This document shows positions 35,253-44,540 of a stretch of DNA of 60,444 nt, in pieces (positions within the stretch are counted from its first letter, which is position 1; each line of letters opens with the position of its first letter). Location of the stretch: the NCBI GenBank assembly GCA_029213195.1, contig JARGNI010000034.1:1-60444 (forward strand), in the 5' to 3' direction. The translations under genes were made by a program, and so were the position numbers. Under the pieces are notes generated by a model. It was not told where the DNA came from and searched no databases. It saw only the letters and a list, made by a program, of their open reading frames with translations. The DNA comes from Verrucomicrobiales bacterium (GTDB taxonomy: Bacteria > Verrucomicrobiota > Verrucomicrobiia > Verrucomicrobiales > DEV007).

Positions 35253-36455
35253 CTACGCCGAGATCTCCTCGTCGGAGAGATAGCAACCCGGATCGGGTGC
35301 CCAGGGATTCCCGGTCACGACCTCGGCGCGGGCGCGCAGGCCTCCTCCGCAGCGAGTGACGTGGCGGCATTCCGCGCAGCGTCCTTGGAGATGATCGAGA
35401 CGCTCTTTCAACCCGGCCATGATTTCGTTGCTGGTGTCCTGCCAGATCTCGGAAAAGGGACGATCCCTCACGTTCCCGAAGCTACGGAACATGGAGAATT
35501 GATCCGCGTGAACATCGCCGTCGAAATCGATATTTGAGATCCCGACTCCCGAGGAATAGCGGGCCCCTCCGTTCCACTCGAGCATTTCCTTCACTTGGCC
35601 CGCTCGCGGATGTCCCTCTCGCTCCATTTTCTGCTGCAGGAAGATGCCGTCGCAATGGTTGTCCACCGTGAGAATTTCCACGTTCTTGCCGCGCTCATTC
35701 AAATCGCGAGTTCGCTCGAGGATCGTCTCGATCGCCTGTCGACTCTGCTCGGGGTCCATTCGATAAAGGTCCTTCCCGCGGCCCGAGGGACAAAGATGAT
35801 AAAAACAGGCGCGGTGAATCCCCTCGCGTTCGATGAGATCAAAGATGTGATCGAGATTCTCACAGGTCTCCCGCGTCAGGGTCAGCCGGAGCCCGACCTT
35901 CTGCTCAACATCGACACAGTTTCGAAAGCCTTTCATCGTTCTCTCGTAGGCCCCTTCCATTCCCCGGAAGCGGTCATGCACCTCGGGAAAGGCACTGTCG
36001 AGACTGATCCCCACATAGGCGAACTGGAGATCCTTGAGCTTGCGGGCGACCTCCGGAGTGATCAGGGTCCCGTTGGTCGAAAGCACCACATGCAGCCCGA
36101 GGCTGCGTGCGTAGGCCGCCAGTTCGAAAATGTCTTTGCGTGACAAAGGCTCTCCTCCCGAAAAGAGAACGGCAGGCACCCGAAAAGCCGCCAAGTCGTC
36201 GAGCACGGCTTTGCATTCCTCGGTAGAAAGTTCTCCTTCATACTTTCGATTTTCCGAATCGGTGTAGCAGTGCTGGCACTTCAGGTTGCAGGTTCGGGTC
36301 AGGTTCCAGACAACAATGGGCCGACGTTCCTTGGCGGAGCGAGCGCGTCGCATCCTCTGATACTCCGGCGGGTCGATCTGAGTGATCTCGCGCCCGTAGC
36401 GATGGGGCGTGCTGGGAGTTTCGAGACCGGTGTAGAGTACGCTGATGTCAATCAT
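35253..36455 (-). CDS. ahbC: Radical SAM enzyme, AhbC-like (12,18-didecarboxysiroheme deacetylase)
   Basis: A 400-residue radical SAM protein. The N-terminus MIDISVLYTGLETPSTPHRYGRE, the iron-sulfur motif CNLKCQHC in VVWNLTRTCNLKCQHCY, FSGGEPLSR, and LSTNGTLITPEVARKL, then VDNHCDGIFL, DVHADQFSMFRSFGNVRDR and the C-terminal cysteines (CAECRHVTRCGGGLRARAEVVTGNPWAPDPGCYL) match, from memory, AhbC, which removes acetate side chains of didecarboxysiroheme in the alternative haem pathway. NirJ (haem d1) is the nearest alternative. It is in an operon with hemB, which supports a tetrapyrrole role. The start at 36455 gives the family N-terminus. Confidence 0.78.
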   Translation of the reverse strand: MIDISVLYTGLETPSTPHRYGREITQIDPPEYQRMRRARSAKERRPIVVWNLTRTCNLKCQHCYTDSENRKYEGELSTEECKAVLDDLAAFRVPAVLFSGGEPLSRKDIFELAAYARSLGLHVVLSTNGTLITPEVARKLKDLQFAYVGISLDSAFPEVHDRFRGMEGAYERTMKGFRNCVDVEQKVGLRLTLTRETCENLDHIFDLIEREGIHRACFYHLCPSGRGKDLYRMDPEQSRQAIETILERTRDLNERGKNVEILTVDNHCDGIFLQQKMEREGHPRAGQVKEMLEWNGGARYSSGVGISNIDFDGDVHADQFSMFRSFGNVRDRPFSEIWQDTSNEIMAGLKERLDHLQGRCAECRHVTRCGGGLRARAEVVTGNPWAPDPGCYLSDEEISA

Positions 36456-36551
36456 GTGAGTTCGTTGCTGAAAACGAATCACTCTCGCTGCCGGATTTCG
36501 GGAGCGCTTCGCATTTCTTGCTCCGGAATGCGCAGCCAATGAGCCTGCAGA

Positions 36552-37181
36552 TCAACGCCCTGCCGGAGCTTCGACCACTTCCACGACATGCCCGACCTTG
36601 AGCCTTTCGACCAACCTGCCGAGATCCTTTTGACCGACGTTGATACACCCTCCCGTCACCCGCTTTCCAATCCGCGATTCGTCCTGCGTGCCGTGAATCG
36701 CGTAGCTGTACCAGCGGAAGACTCCCTTGTACTCGCCGAAATGAAAAGGCTGCTCCGCCTTGGATTCGATCGGCTCCAGACCAATGAAAGCGGGGCCATA
36801 CTCCCCTCCCCGACCATCGTCGTCGAAGTCGATCGAGCTCATATTCCGGAAAAGATTCTCAGCAAGCCAGTCCCGTGAGCGGCCCGACTTTTTCACGAGG
36901 GCCTCATCCATCTCGAAAGAAGTCTTTGTCAGGATGGCATTGACTCGAAATTTCCCGAGAAGACTCGAACCGCCGACAAAGGATTCTCCCTCCGCTCGAA
37001 ACCCATCTCGACCAAAGCCAACCGAAAAGGAAAACCCTGACGAGCCCACCAGAATGCCCCTGCTCTTTCCTGGATCAACCTTGTTCAGAGTGACTTGGAG
37101 CACCACTCCCTCCTCCGCGGCAACGAGAGCTGAACCTACCGGAACGGCAGCCAGGCCTGTGAGGAGTGCTCTCCTTTTCAT
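36552..37181 (-). CDS. YkuD-like L,D-transpeptidase domain protein, exported
   Basis: A 209-residue protein with an arginine-led signal peptide (MKRRALLTGLAAVPVGSALVAA). The C-terminal half carries the YkuD signature in altered form: YAIHGTQDESRIGKRVTGGCINV, with the catalytic Cys in GCIN preceded by Gly instead of the usual Ser-His, and the His of IHG. This class crosslinks peptidoglycan peptides or attaches proteins to it. The middle region is not recognised. The gene lies between hemB (10 nt upstream) and ahbC (96 nt downstream) in the same operon, an unusual context. Confidence 0.75.
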   Translation of the reverse strand: MKRRALLTGLAAVPVGSALVAAEEGVVLQVTLNKVDPGKSRGILVGSSGFSFSVGFGRDGFRAEGESFVGGSSLLGKFRVNAILTKTSFEMDEALVKKSGRSRDWLAENLFRNMSSIDFDDDGRGGEYGPAFIGLEPIESKAEQPFHFGEYKGVFRWYSYAIHGTQDESRIGKRVTGGCINVGQKDLGRLVERLKVGHVVEVVEAPAGR

Positions 37182-37191
37182 CGCCGCGCCC

Positions 37192-38178
37192 CTATCCGAG
37201 ACGCTTCGCGACGTCCTTGGCAAAGTAGGTCAGGATCATGTCGGCTCCGGCGCGCTTGATGGCGGTCAGGGATTCCAGCACGACCTTCTCTTCGTCGATC
37301 CAACCATCCTTCGCCGCGGACTTGATCATGAGATACTCACCGCTGACCTGGTAGGCCGCGAGGGGAAGGTCGATTCGATCCCGGAGTCGCGTCAGGATAT
37401 CGAGATACGGACCGGCCGGTTTCACCATGATCATATCGGCCCCTTCCGCGACATCGAGTTCAGCCTCGCGCAAGGCCTCCCTCGCATTTGCCGGATCCAT
37501 CTGGTAGGTCTTCTTGTCTCCTGCCTTCGGTGCGGAATCGAGTGCGCCTCGGAAAGGTCCGTAGTAGGCGGAGGCATACTTGGCGGTGTAGCTGAGAATG
37601 GAAACCGCCTCATGGCTGGCTTCATCGAGGGAGGATCGAATCGCACCAACTCGTCCATCCATCATGTCGCTGGGAGAAACAATGTCCGCTCCTGCCTCGG
37701 CATGGCAAACCGCCTGTCGGCAGAGAATCTCGACAGTCTTATCATTCAGGATGCGCAGCTCACCGTCCTCGCCTTTCTCCACGATGCCATCATGACCGTC
37801 GGAATTGTAGGGATCGAGGGCCACATCGGTAATGACGGCGACCTCGGGGTGAGCCTGCTTGATCGCGATGATGGCACGGGGGACCAATCCATCCGGCGAG
37901 AAACATTCTTCCCCGCGAGGCGATTTAAGCGCTTCTTCGATCTTGGGGAAAAGCACGACCGAGCGAACCCCGACCTCCTTTGCCCGACCGACTTCTTCGA
38001 CCAGTCCATCGAGGCTCCAACGATGACATCCCGGCATGGATTCGATCGCGTCATTCTGTTCTTCCTCGTGCAGAAACAAAGGATAGATCAGATCTTCCGG
38101 GCGGAGTTGGGTTTCACGAACCAGTCCGCGGATGGAGGAAGATTGGCGATTGCGGCGGGGGCGTATCGGTAAATTCAT
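37192..38178 (-). CDS. hemB: Porphobilinogen synthase
   Basis: HemB condenses two 5-aminolevulinate molecules to porphobilinogen, the second step of tetrapyrrole synthesis. The 328-residue protein shows the Schiff-base lysines in SYTAKYASAYYGPF and MIMVKPAGPYLDIL, and the metal region ITDVALDPYNSDGHDG, where Asp/Ser/Asn replace the Cys of zinc enzymes, so it is of the magnesium type. The start at 38178 overlaps the cysS stop (ATGA at 38175-38178), giving a coupled pair. It precedes the L,D-transpeptidase and ahbC genes. I found no ferrochelatase nearby, in line with a siroheme route. Confidence 0.97.
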   Translation of the reverse strand: MNLPIRPRRNRQSSSIRGLVRETQLRPEDLIYPLFLHEEEQNDAIESMPGCHRWSLDGLVEEVGRAKEVGVRSVVLFPKIEEALKSPRGEECFSPDGLVPRAIIAIKQAHPEVAVITDVALDPYNSDGHDGIVEKGEDGELRILNDKTVEILCRQAVCHAEAGADIVSPSDMMDGRVGAIRSSLDEASHEAVSILSYTAKYASAYYGPFRGALDSAPKAGDKKTYQMDPANAREALREAELDVAEGADMIMVKPAGPYLDILTRLRDRIDLPLAAYQVSGEYLMIKSAAKDGWIDEEKVVLESLTAIKRAGADMILTYFAKDVAKRLG

Positions 38179-39614
38179 GCGCTGGGGATGAGTTCGAATC
38201 CTTCCTTGGTGTCCTTGATCGTCCAGCCGGCGGCCGTGACTTCGTCGCGGAGCCGATCGGCTTCGGCCCAATTCTTGTCTTGCTTGGCAGACCATCGCTG
38301 TTGCGCGAGTTCCTGGATCTCGGCAGGCGCCTCCGCTTTCTCGGCCTCGAGATCGGGCAGCTCCAGACCCAAGGCGGCGAGAGCCACCTGCAATCCGTGG
38401 AACTCGGTCTTCGCCGCCGCTTCATCGAGCGAGTCGAGATCGAGAGCCTTCATCGCCGAGAAGACTTTGCCGAGAGATTCGGGTGTGTTCAGATCATCGG
38501 CGAGGGCATCGAAGGCGCCCTGAAAACTTCCGCGGTCATCGATCTTCTTGAGCTCTTCAAAAGCGGGAATCTCCGCGATCCCCGCTTTCTCCTGCAATGC
38601 CGCAGAGAGACGGGCAATCCGTTGCAAAGCCTGGCGGGCTCCGGCAAGAGCAGGAAAAGACTCGTTCCCTTCCTCGTCTTTGGCGACAAAGTTCAACGGC
38701 TGCCGGTAGTGCGCGGAGATGAGAACGTAGCGCAGTTCTGCCGGAGAAAACCCAGCCTCTCCCAGTTGGTCCACTGTGTAGAAATTCCCCGCGCTCTTGG
38801 CCATCTTGCCTCCATCGACGAGCAGGTGGGTCAGGTGAAACCAATGATGCGCCATCGTGTGTCCCGTGCAGGCTTCACTCTGCGCGATCTCGTTTTCGTG
38901 GTGAGGAAATACCAGGTCAACTCCGCCAGAGTGCAGATCGAAGGTCTCCCCGAGGTACTCCCGGCACATTGCTGAACATTCGAGATGCCAGCCGGGGCGC
39001 CCTTCTCCCCACGGGCTGTCCCAGTAGTTGTCGCCATCCTCCTCTCGTCTCGCTTTCCAGAGAGCGAAATCAGCGACCGAATCCTTTTCGTATTCGTCAT
39101 CCGCGACCGCACCGGAAGCACCTTCTCGCAGCTCCCGCTGGTCGAGTCGCGAAAGACGACCATAATCGGAGAAACTCGTGACCCGATAGTAGACGGAACC
39201 ATCTTCGCTCTGGTAGGCGTGGCCTTTCTCGATGAGTTCCTCGATCATGCGGATCTGGTGAGGAATATGCCCCACCGCACTCGGCTCGATGTGAGGAGGC
39301 AACATGTTGAGCTTCTGGCAGTCTTCATGGAATCGATCTCGCCAAAATTTTGTAAATTCCTCCAAACTTTTGCCCGCTGCTTGCGAATCCCGAATCGTCT
39401 TGTCGTCCAGATCAGTGAGATTTCTGACATGCAAAGCCGGCAGACCGGAAAGCTCAAGGGTCCTGCGGAACACATCCTGCAGGACAAAAGTCCGGAAGTT
39501 CCCAATATGGGCTGGGCCATATACGGTGGGGCCACAGCAATAAAACCGGAAGGTTTTCCCATCAGCAGGAAGGAGGTCTTTTACCTCCCGGGACATGGTA
39601 TCGAAGAGTCTCAT
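38175..39614 (-). CDS. cysS: Cysteinyl-tRNA synthetase
   Basis: Class I synthetase of 479 residues that charges tRNA-Cys. It shows the zinc-binding [10 protein letters not shown], the HIGH-type motif AHIGNFRTF, the conserved WHLECSAM and [21 protein letters not shown] blocks, the KMSKS-type motif KMAKSAGN, and the C-terminal anticodon-binding helix bundle. I chose the ATG at 39614 ([11 protein letters not shown]) since the family starts here. It overlaps hemB by four bases, which couples aminoacylation and haem synthesis genes, an arrangement without an obvious functional link. Confidence 0.98.
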   Translation of the reverse strand: MRLFDTMSREVKDLLPADGKTFRFYCCGPTVYGPAHIGNFRTFVLQDVFRRTLELSGLPALHVRNLTDLDDKTIRDSQAAGKSLEEFTKFWRDRFHEDCQKLNMLPPHIEPSAVGHIPHQIRMIEELIEKGHAYQSEDGSVYYRVTSFSDYGRLSRLDQRELREGASGAVADDEYEKDSVADFALWKARREEDGDNYWDSPWGEGRPGWHLECSAMCREYLGETFDLHSGGVDLVFPHHENEIAQSEACTGHTMAHHWFHLTHLLVDGGKMAKSAGNFYTVDQLGEAGFSPAELRYVLISAHYRQPLNFVAKDEEGNESFPALAGARQALQRIARLSAALQEKAGIAEIPAFEELKKIDDRGSFQGAFDALADDLNTPESLGKVFSAMKALDLDSLDEAAAKTEFHGLQVALAALGLELPDLEAEKAEAPAEIQELAQQRWSAKQDKNWAEADRLRDEVTAAGWTIKDTKEGFELIPSA

Positions 39615-39688
39615 GAATAATCGCGAGAGGAAAAGACGCCCTCTCTCCTCCGATTGCAAGATTTTCGCGATTTCTCTGGAAATTTCTC

Positions 39689-39718
39689 GTGAAAGTTTTA
39701 AAACTCAATTTCTATAAT
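39689..39718 (+). promoter_or_regulatory. Candidate promoter of the FHA-chaperone operon
   Basis: GTGAAA (39689-39694), an 18-bp spacer and a perfect TATAAT (39713-39718) lie about 95 nt before the start at 39814. The spacer is occupied by a perfect 12-bp palindrome, AGTTTTAAAACT (39694-39705), which could be a repressor operator placed between the two promoter elements. Confidence 0.5.
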
Positions 39719-39813
39719 ATTCGCAAAATTGATACCCAGTTTGTTTTGCTTTCCTCTTTATACCGAATCCGCCTCTTGGTATGCTCGCCGTCTCTCCTTC
39801 TACCGAAATAGAC

Positions 39814-42800
39814 ATGACACTGAAGCTCGTGGTCACCACGAACGTCGATGGCGACGTTTTCGAACTCATTCTCACGAAATCCAAGTATCGGGTAGGTCGA
39901 CGACACGACAATGATCTCCGCATCAAGGAGACCTATGTCTCTGCCTATCATTCGGAATTGAACCGCACGGAAGAGGGCCATTACGAACTGAGTGACTGCG
40001 GCTCGAGCAACGGCACCTATCTCAATGGAGTAAAGCTCCAGAAGCCGGAAAAGATCAAGGCAGGCGACTTCATCAAATTTGGAATCCTCAAGGTAGCCGT
40101 CAAGGAGCACGAAGACAAAGGACCGACCATCGTTTCGCTCAAGGACCGCCCGGTCTTCGCCAAGAAGAGAGGCGAGAATACTTCTTCCATCCCCCCGAGC
40201 GGGAACACCGGTCGCATTGGTTCCATCGACTCGGGAGCAACCGGTCCCTCACCCGTCCAGACGGGAGCCACTGACACCACTTCCAGTGAGATCGAAGAAC
40301 TGGAAGCCCTTCTAGCCAGTGAAACGTCACGGAACGAATCCCTCGAAGCGAAACTGGCCAAGCAGGAAGAGCAGATTCAAAAGCTACAGGATGAGGTTCA
40401 AGGCCAGGAAGACACGGCATCCGAAACCCTGAAGGGCGCTTCCTCGCAAAAAGCTGAACTGGAAGAAGCACGCAAAGAGCAGGATCAGGAGATCGAGAAA
40501 CTTCGTGCCGAACTGGAAACGACTGCCAAAGAGCTGCAGGAAAAGCTGAAGCAAGAAAAAACCCGGGCATCCGAGATCGAATCGGAACTCGAACCGGAGA
40601 AGGGTTCCGCAAAGGACCTGCTCAAGAAGATCGCGGTTCTCGAAGCCGCTCAGACCCAGGAACAAAAATCCGCAGGAGCTGCCCAGACCCAGTTGGAAGA
40701 GGCGCTGACCACAAGAACGGCGGAGCTGACCGAGGTCTCCGACCGGGTTGCCGAACTGGAGAAAGCCCTCCTCGAGAAGGAGGAGAATCTCGCCAATGCC
40801 ACCTCCGAAATCGAGGCGCAGGAAGCGAAGCTGGCGGAGAAAGAGAAAACACTCGAGCAGACCATCGAGGAATTGACCGAGGCGAATTCCGAAGAAGCCA
40901 AGGCGCGCGAAGCACTGGAAGAAACCAACCGATCCCAACTCGAGGAGCGGGAAGAACTCGTTCAACAACTGGACGACCTCCAATCCGAACTGGAGGAGGA
41001 AAAGAAGAAGGCCTCGAGTGTCGTTGAGGAACTTACCAAGGTCACCGCGGTGGCCGGAACCGTGGCTCTCCTCAAGAGTCAATTGGGTGAATCCTCGAAC
41101 CGGGCCCAGGAACTCGAAGCCGAAAAAGAGGAGGTCACCGCCCGCCTCGTGGCGAAAGAGAACGAGACCGCCGACCTCGGCTCGCGCCTCAAGGATTTCG
41201 AAGAGAAGTCACAAGCCCTGGAAGAGAAAAACCAATCTCTCGAGAAGGAAGTGGCCGAGAAAGAGTCGCAGGTACTCCAGCAATCCCAGGGAGGCACCGA
41301 GCTGCAGAAGTCCCTCGCCGCAGCCGAGAAAGAAAAGTCGAAGCTCAACACCCAACTTGAGAAGAAGTCCGCAGAAGCAGAGCAGACTAAGGGGGAGCTG
41401 ACCGAGCTGAAACGAGAAATCAAATACCTCCAGAGTTCCGTAGAGACTTTCGAAGCCGAGCAATCCAAAGCCTCCACCCAACTACAGGAGCTCGAAGATC
41501 AAGCCAGAGCGTTGTCGGAAGAAAAGGAATCCCTGATCTCGCAACGGGAAGAGCAGAACAAGGAGAAGAAAGCAAAGCAGACGTCCGAAGAGAAGGAAGC
41601 CCGCCTCCTCAAGGAAAAGCTCTCACTCAGCAGCAGTTTCGAACGATTGAAAGATCAATTGCACGGTCTTGAAACCGAGAAAGCAGAGTGGACCGAGAGG
41701 GAGAAGACCCTCCAGCATGACAAGGGCGTCATCGCGAGGAAGCTCGAAAAGGCCGAGGCGAGCAACAGCGAACTGGCCGCCAAGATCAAGGAGGAGCAAA
41801 CCAACGCGATTGCTCACCAGGCCCTCGTCAGCAAACTCGAAACGCAGCTGAGCGAAAACGAGTCGGAGTCCGTGCGTCGCGAGCAACAGCGTATCGCTGC
41901 CGTGCAGACCGAGCTCCGCAACGAAAAGAAGGCTCACGAGAGCGACCTCCAGAAACTTGAGCAGCTGGAACAGAAGCTAGTGCTCCTTCAGCAGAAGAAG
42001 ACCGAAGCCGATGAACAGATTCATTCCCTTCGAGATGAAAAGCTTCGTCTGGAGAGCGAGCAAACCTCGTCTTCGAAGATTCTCCAGGAGACCGAGAAGA
42101 AACGAGCCACCCTGACGTCCTCCCTCGAAGACAAGACGCAGCTGGTAGCGACTCACGAGAACACCATCGCCGAGAAAGTGGCCGCGATTGCCGCCCTCAC
42201 CGCTCGATATTCTCGCTCGGAGGAGAAACTGGTGACCGAGCACCAGCAGGAAAGAGAAAAACTTCACAACGAGATTCACGAAGAACGCACCGCAAAGGAA
42301 GAGTTGGCCGTCGAGTTGGAGACAGCCCAGAAGCGGCAACAACAATCCGAGCAACGACGAGAGAAGCTCGCCGGAACCATTGCTTCCTCCGAGAAACGGA
42401 TTGCCGCACTCCAGAAACTGGAGTCGGAAATCGAGAATGTCGTCGAACGGAAACGGAAGCAGGGCATCATCAGTCGCAGCGAAATTTTCAGTGCCACCTC
42501 TGCCGAGCTGTCCTCACCGAACGGCGAGTTCTCAAGAGAGGATTTCTATCGCAAGCTGATCAACAAGCTCGATCTCATCGACGATCTTTCGAAGCGCTAT
42601 GACAACCGCTGGCGTTACCCTCGAGTGGCCGAGCAACTCACGCTCTTGAAGAGTAGCTTCCTCGACTTTCTCCATGATCATTCCGTCAAGGAATTCAATC
42701 TCGAACCCGGCACGGTTCTCTCCGTGGAAGAGCGCAAACGCATCAAGCTTGTCCCTCAAAAAGAGTCCGTGTCGAAAAAGTCGAAACCTCTTCCTTCCCG

Positions 42801-42909
42801 AACCAACGGACAACGGTCGAAGGTCGTTACCACGATTCGGCCTGGCTACGTCTACAAGGACGGCGGACGCGACGTGATCATTCGCAAAGCCGAGGTCATT
42901 GTCGCCTGA
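39814..42909 (+). CDS. FHA-domain/coiled-coil protein with a GrpE-like C-terminus
   Basis: A 1031-residue protein. Residues 1-95 are a complete FHA domain (YRVGRRHDNDLRI, SAYHSEL with the phosphothreonine-contact Ser and His, and SSNGTYLNG), so it should read phosphothreonine. A Pro/Ser/Gly linker (residues 110-155) leads to an extremely long coiled coil of Glu/Lys/Gln/Ala heptads (about 160-890). The last 140 residues (REDFYRKLINKLDLIDDLSKRY, and the end TTIRPGYVYKDGGRDVIIRKAEVIVA) match the layout of the GrpE dimer and beta domain (GYxxxDRVLRxAxVxVA). The next gene encodes an Hsp70, which supports a nucleotide-exchange role. No Shine-Dalgarno sequence. I chose the ATG at 39814. Confidence 0.65.
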   Translation: MTLKLVVTTNVDGDVFELILTKSKYRVGRRHDNDLRIKETYVSAYHSELNRTEEGHYELSDCGSSNGTYLNGVKLQKPEKIKAGDFIKFGILKVAVKEHEDKGPTIVSLKDRPVFAKKRGENTSSIPPSGNTGRIGSIDSGATGPSPVQTGATDTTSSEIEELEALLASETSRNESLEAKLAKQEEQIQKLQDEVQGQEDTASETLKGASSQKAELEEARKEQDQEIEKLRAELETTAKELQEKLKQEKTRASEIESELEPEKGSAKDLLKKIAVLEAAQTQEQKSAGAAQTQLEEALTTRTAELTEVSDRVAELEKALLEKEENLANATSEIEAQEAKLAEKEKTLEQTIEELTEANSEEAKAREALEETNRSQLEEREELVQQLDDLQSELEEEKKKASSVVEELTKVTAVAGTVALLKSQLGESSNRAQELEAEKEEVTARLVAKENETADLGSRLKDFEEKSQALEEKNQSLEKEVAEKESQVLQQSQGGTELQKSLAAAEKEKSKLNTQLEKKSAEAEQTKGELTELKREIKYLQSSVETFEAEQSKASTQLQELEDQARALSEEKESLISQREEQNKEKKAKQTSEEKEARLLKEKLSLSSSFERLKDQLHGLETEKAEWTEREKTLQHDKGVIARKLEKAEASNSELAAKIKEEQTNAIAHQALVSKLETQLSENESESVRREQQRIAAVQTELRNEKKAHESDLQKLEQLEQKLVLLQQKKTEADEQIHSLRDEKLRLESEQTSSSKILQETEKKRATLTSSLEDKTQLVATHENTIAEKVAAIAALTARYSRSEEKLVTEHQQEREKLHNEIHEERTAKEELAVELETAQKRQQQSEQRREKLAGTIASSEKRIAALQKLESEIENVVERKRKQGIISRSEIFSATSAELSSPNGEFSREDFYRKLINKLDLIDDLSKRYDNRWRYPRVAEQLTLLKSSFLDFLHDHSVKEFNLEPGTVLSVEERKRIKLVPQKESVSKKSKPLPSRTNGQRSKVVTTIRPGYVYKDGGRDVIIRKAEVIVA

Positions 42910-43017
42910 CGAAAAAGATCTTAACGAAAACCGAGAAAACGGAGAAACCCATTTCTGGAAACGCACGCGAAACACGAGCCACTCAGGAAACAAACACGAC
43001 AAACCGAAAGAGAAATC

Positions 43018-44517
43018 ATGTCAGACAAAACCGCGAAATACGTGGGGATCGATCTGGGCACCAGCACCTCAGCGCTGGCCCACGTCCGCAGTGACGGAAA
43101 CCCCGAGATCGTTTCCAACTCCGACGGAGAACGGCTCACCCCTTCCGTCGTCTTTTTCGATCAATTTGAAGGAGTCAAACTGGTCGGCTCGTCGGCCAAG
43201 GATGGCGGCGACCCGGACCGGACAGTCCGACACATCAAGAAGCACATGGACAACCCCAGTCATGTCGTCGAGATCGATGGGGAAAAATGGACTCCTACGG
43301 AAATCTCGGCACTCGTCCTGTCGAAACTCCGTAAGGATTGCTCTCAACTCATCGGGAGAATCGAGGACGTCGTCCTGACGGTCCCGGCCAACTTCAATGA
43401 GTTGGCCCGGAAGGCCACTGTCACCGCCGGAAAACTCGCCGGCCTCAATGTGAAGCGCATCGTCAATGAGCCCACGGCCGCGGCCCTCTACTACGCCCAC
43501 ACCCAGTCGGTGGAAGGTCGAGTCCTTGTCTTTGATCTCGGGGGAGGAACCCTGGACATCACCATCCTCGATATCCGAGGCGACAGCGTCGACATCCTTC
43601 TCAGCGAAGGAGCCCGACACCTCGGGGGATCTGATTTCGACGCGGCTCTCATCGAGTTGATCGGAGAAGAATATCGGAAACAGAACAAGCGCGATCTTGT
43701 TCTCAACGAGTCCCAGCGACGCCGCCTACTCGCGGAAACCGAGGACACCAAGAAGCGACTTTCCAAGCTCAACACGATTTCGGAAAAGATCGGAACCGAT
43801 GATGTTGGCCTCGCCGAAGTGAAGCTCTCCAGGGAAGCCTTCGAGACCGCGATCGACGGCCTCCTCGTCCGCACGGTCATGCTCACGGAACAGGCGCTGC
43901 GAAACCTCAGCATCCAGCCTTCCGACATTGATCACGTCGTTCTTGTCGGGGGAAGCACCCGGATTCCCAAGGTGCAGAAGCTACTGGAAGAGCATTTTGG
44001 AAAACCTCCACTCTCTTGTGGCAACGTCGACGAATGCGTAGCGCTCGGAGCCGCGCTCTTTGCACAGCGACCTCGTCGGGTATCCGAAGTCTGCAATCAC
44101 AGCTATGGCACCCTTGCGATTATCGAGGATTCCTCTACCGGGGAATCGAAAGTGCAGAACTCCATCGTCATCCCCAAGAACACGCCCATTCCCTGTTCGA
44201 TGTCCCAGACCTACATCACGTCCGAGGACAATGAGGAACTCATCGAAGTGGAGATCTCCCAGGGGGAAGACCACGATCCGCGCTATGTCGATATCGTCGG
44301 CAAGATCAGTCTCAAAGTTCCTCCTGGCCGCCCTGCCGGTTGCGCCGTCACCGTGACCTACAGCTACGACGAGAATCAGCGTGTCCGCGTCCAGGTGACC
44401 GATGAGGAAACCGGTATCCAGGAGGATGTCGACATCGAATACAACGGACAGGGAGTTCTCGACGAAGATGAGATCCAGAGAAAGTCCGCCTACCTCAAGC
44501 AGGTCAAGATTGCCTGA
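43018..44517 (+). CDS. Divergent Hsp70 lacking the C-terminal lid
   Basis: A 499-residue Hsp70-family chaperone, about 130 residues shorter than DnaK. The ATPase domain is intact: IDLGTSTSALAHV (phosphate 1), TVPANFNELARKAT, NEPTAAALYY, VFDLGGGTLDITIL (phosphate 2), LVGGSTRIPKVQKLL (adenosine). The substrate domain has only the beta part (PNTPIP-like IPKNTPIPCSMSQTYITSEDNEELIEVEI) and the linker; the helical lid is missing and the protein ends SAYLKQVKIA. The gene follows the FHA-GrpE-like gene by 108 nt, which suggests that the pair work as chaperone and exchange factor. No DnaJ gene is present. Confidence 0.88.
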   Translation: MSDKTAKYVGIDLGTSTSALAHVRSDGNPEIVSNSDGERLTPSVVFFDQFEGVKLVGSSAKDGGDPDRTVRHIKKHMDNPSHVVEIDGEKWTPTEISALVLSKLRKDCSQLIGRIEDVVLTVPANFNELARKATVTAGKLAGLNVKRIVNEPTAAALYYAHTQSVEGRVLVFDLGGGTLDITILDIRGDSVDILLSEGARHLGGSDFDAALIELIGEEYRKQNKRDLVLNESQRRRLLAETEDTKKRLSKLNTISEKIGTDDVGLAEVKLSREAFETAIDGLLVRTVMLTEQALRNLSIQPSDIDHVVLVGGSTRIPKVQKLLEEHFGKPPLSCGNVDECVALGAALFAQRPRRVSEVCNHSYGTLAIIEDSSTGESKVQNSIVIPKNTPIPCSMSQTYITSEDNEELIEVEISQGEDHDPRYVDIVGKISLKVPPGRPAGCAVTVTYSYDENQRVRVQVTDEETGIQEDVDIEYNGQGVLDEDEIQRKSAYLKQVKIA

Positions 44518-44540
44518 ACCAACACCCGATAGATCGAGAA

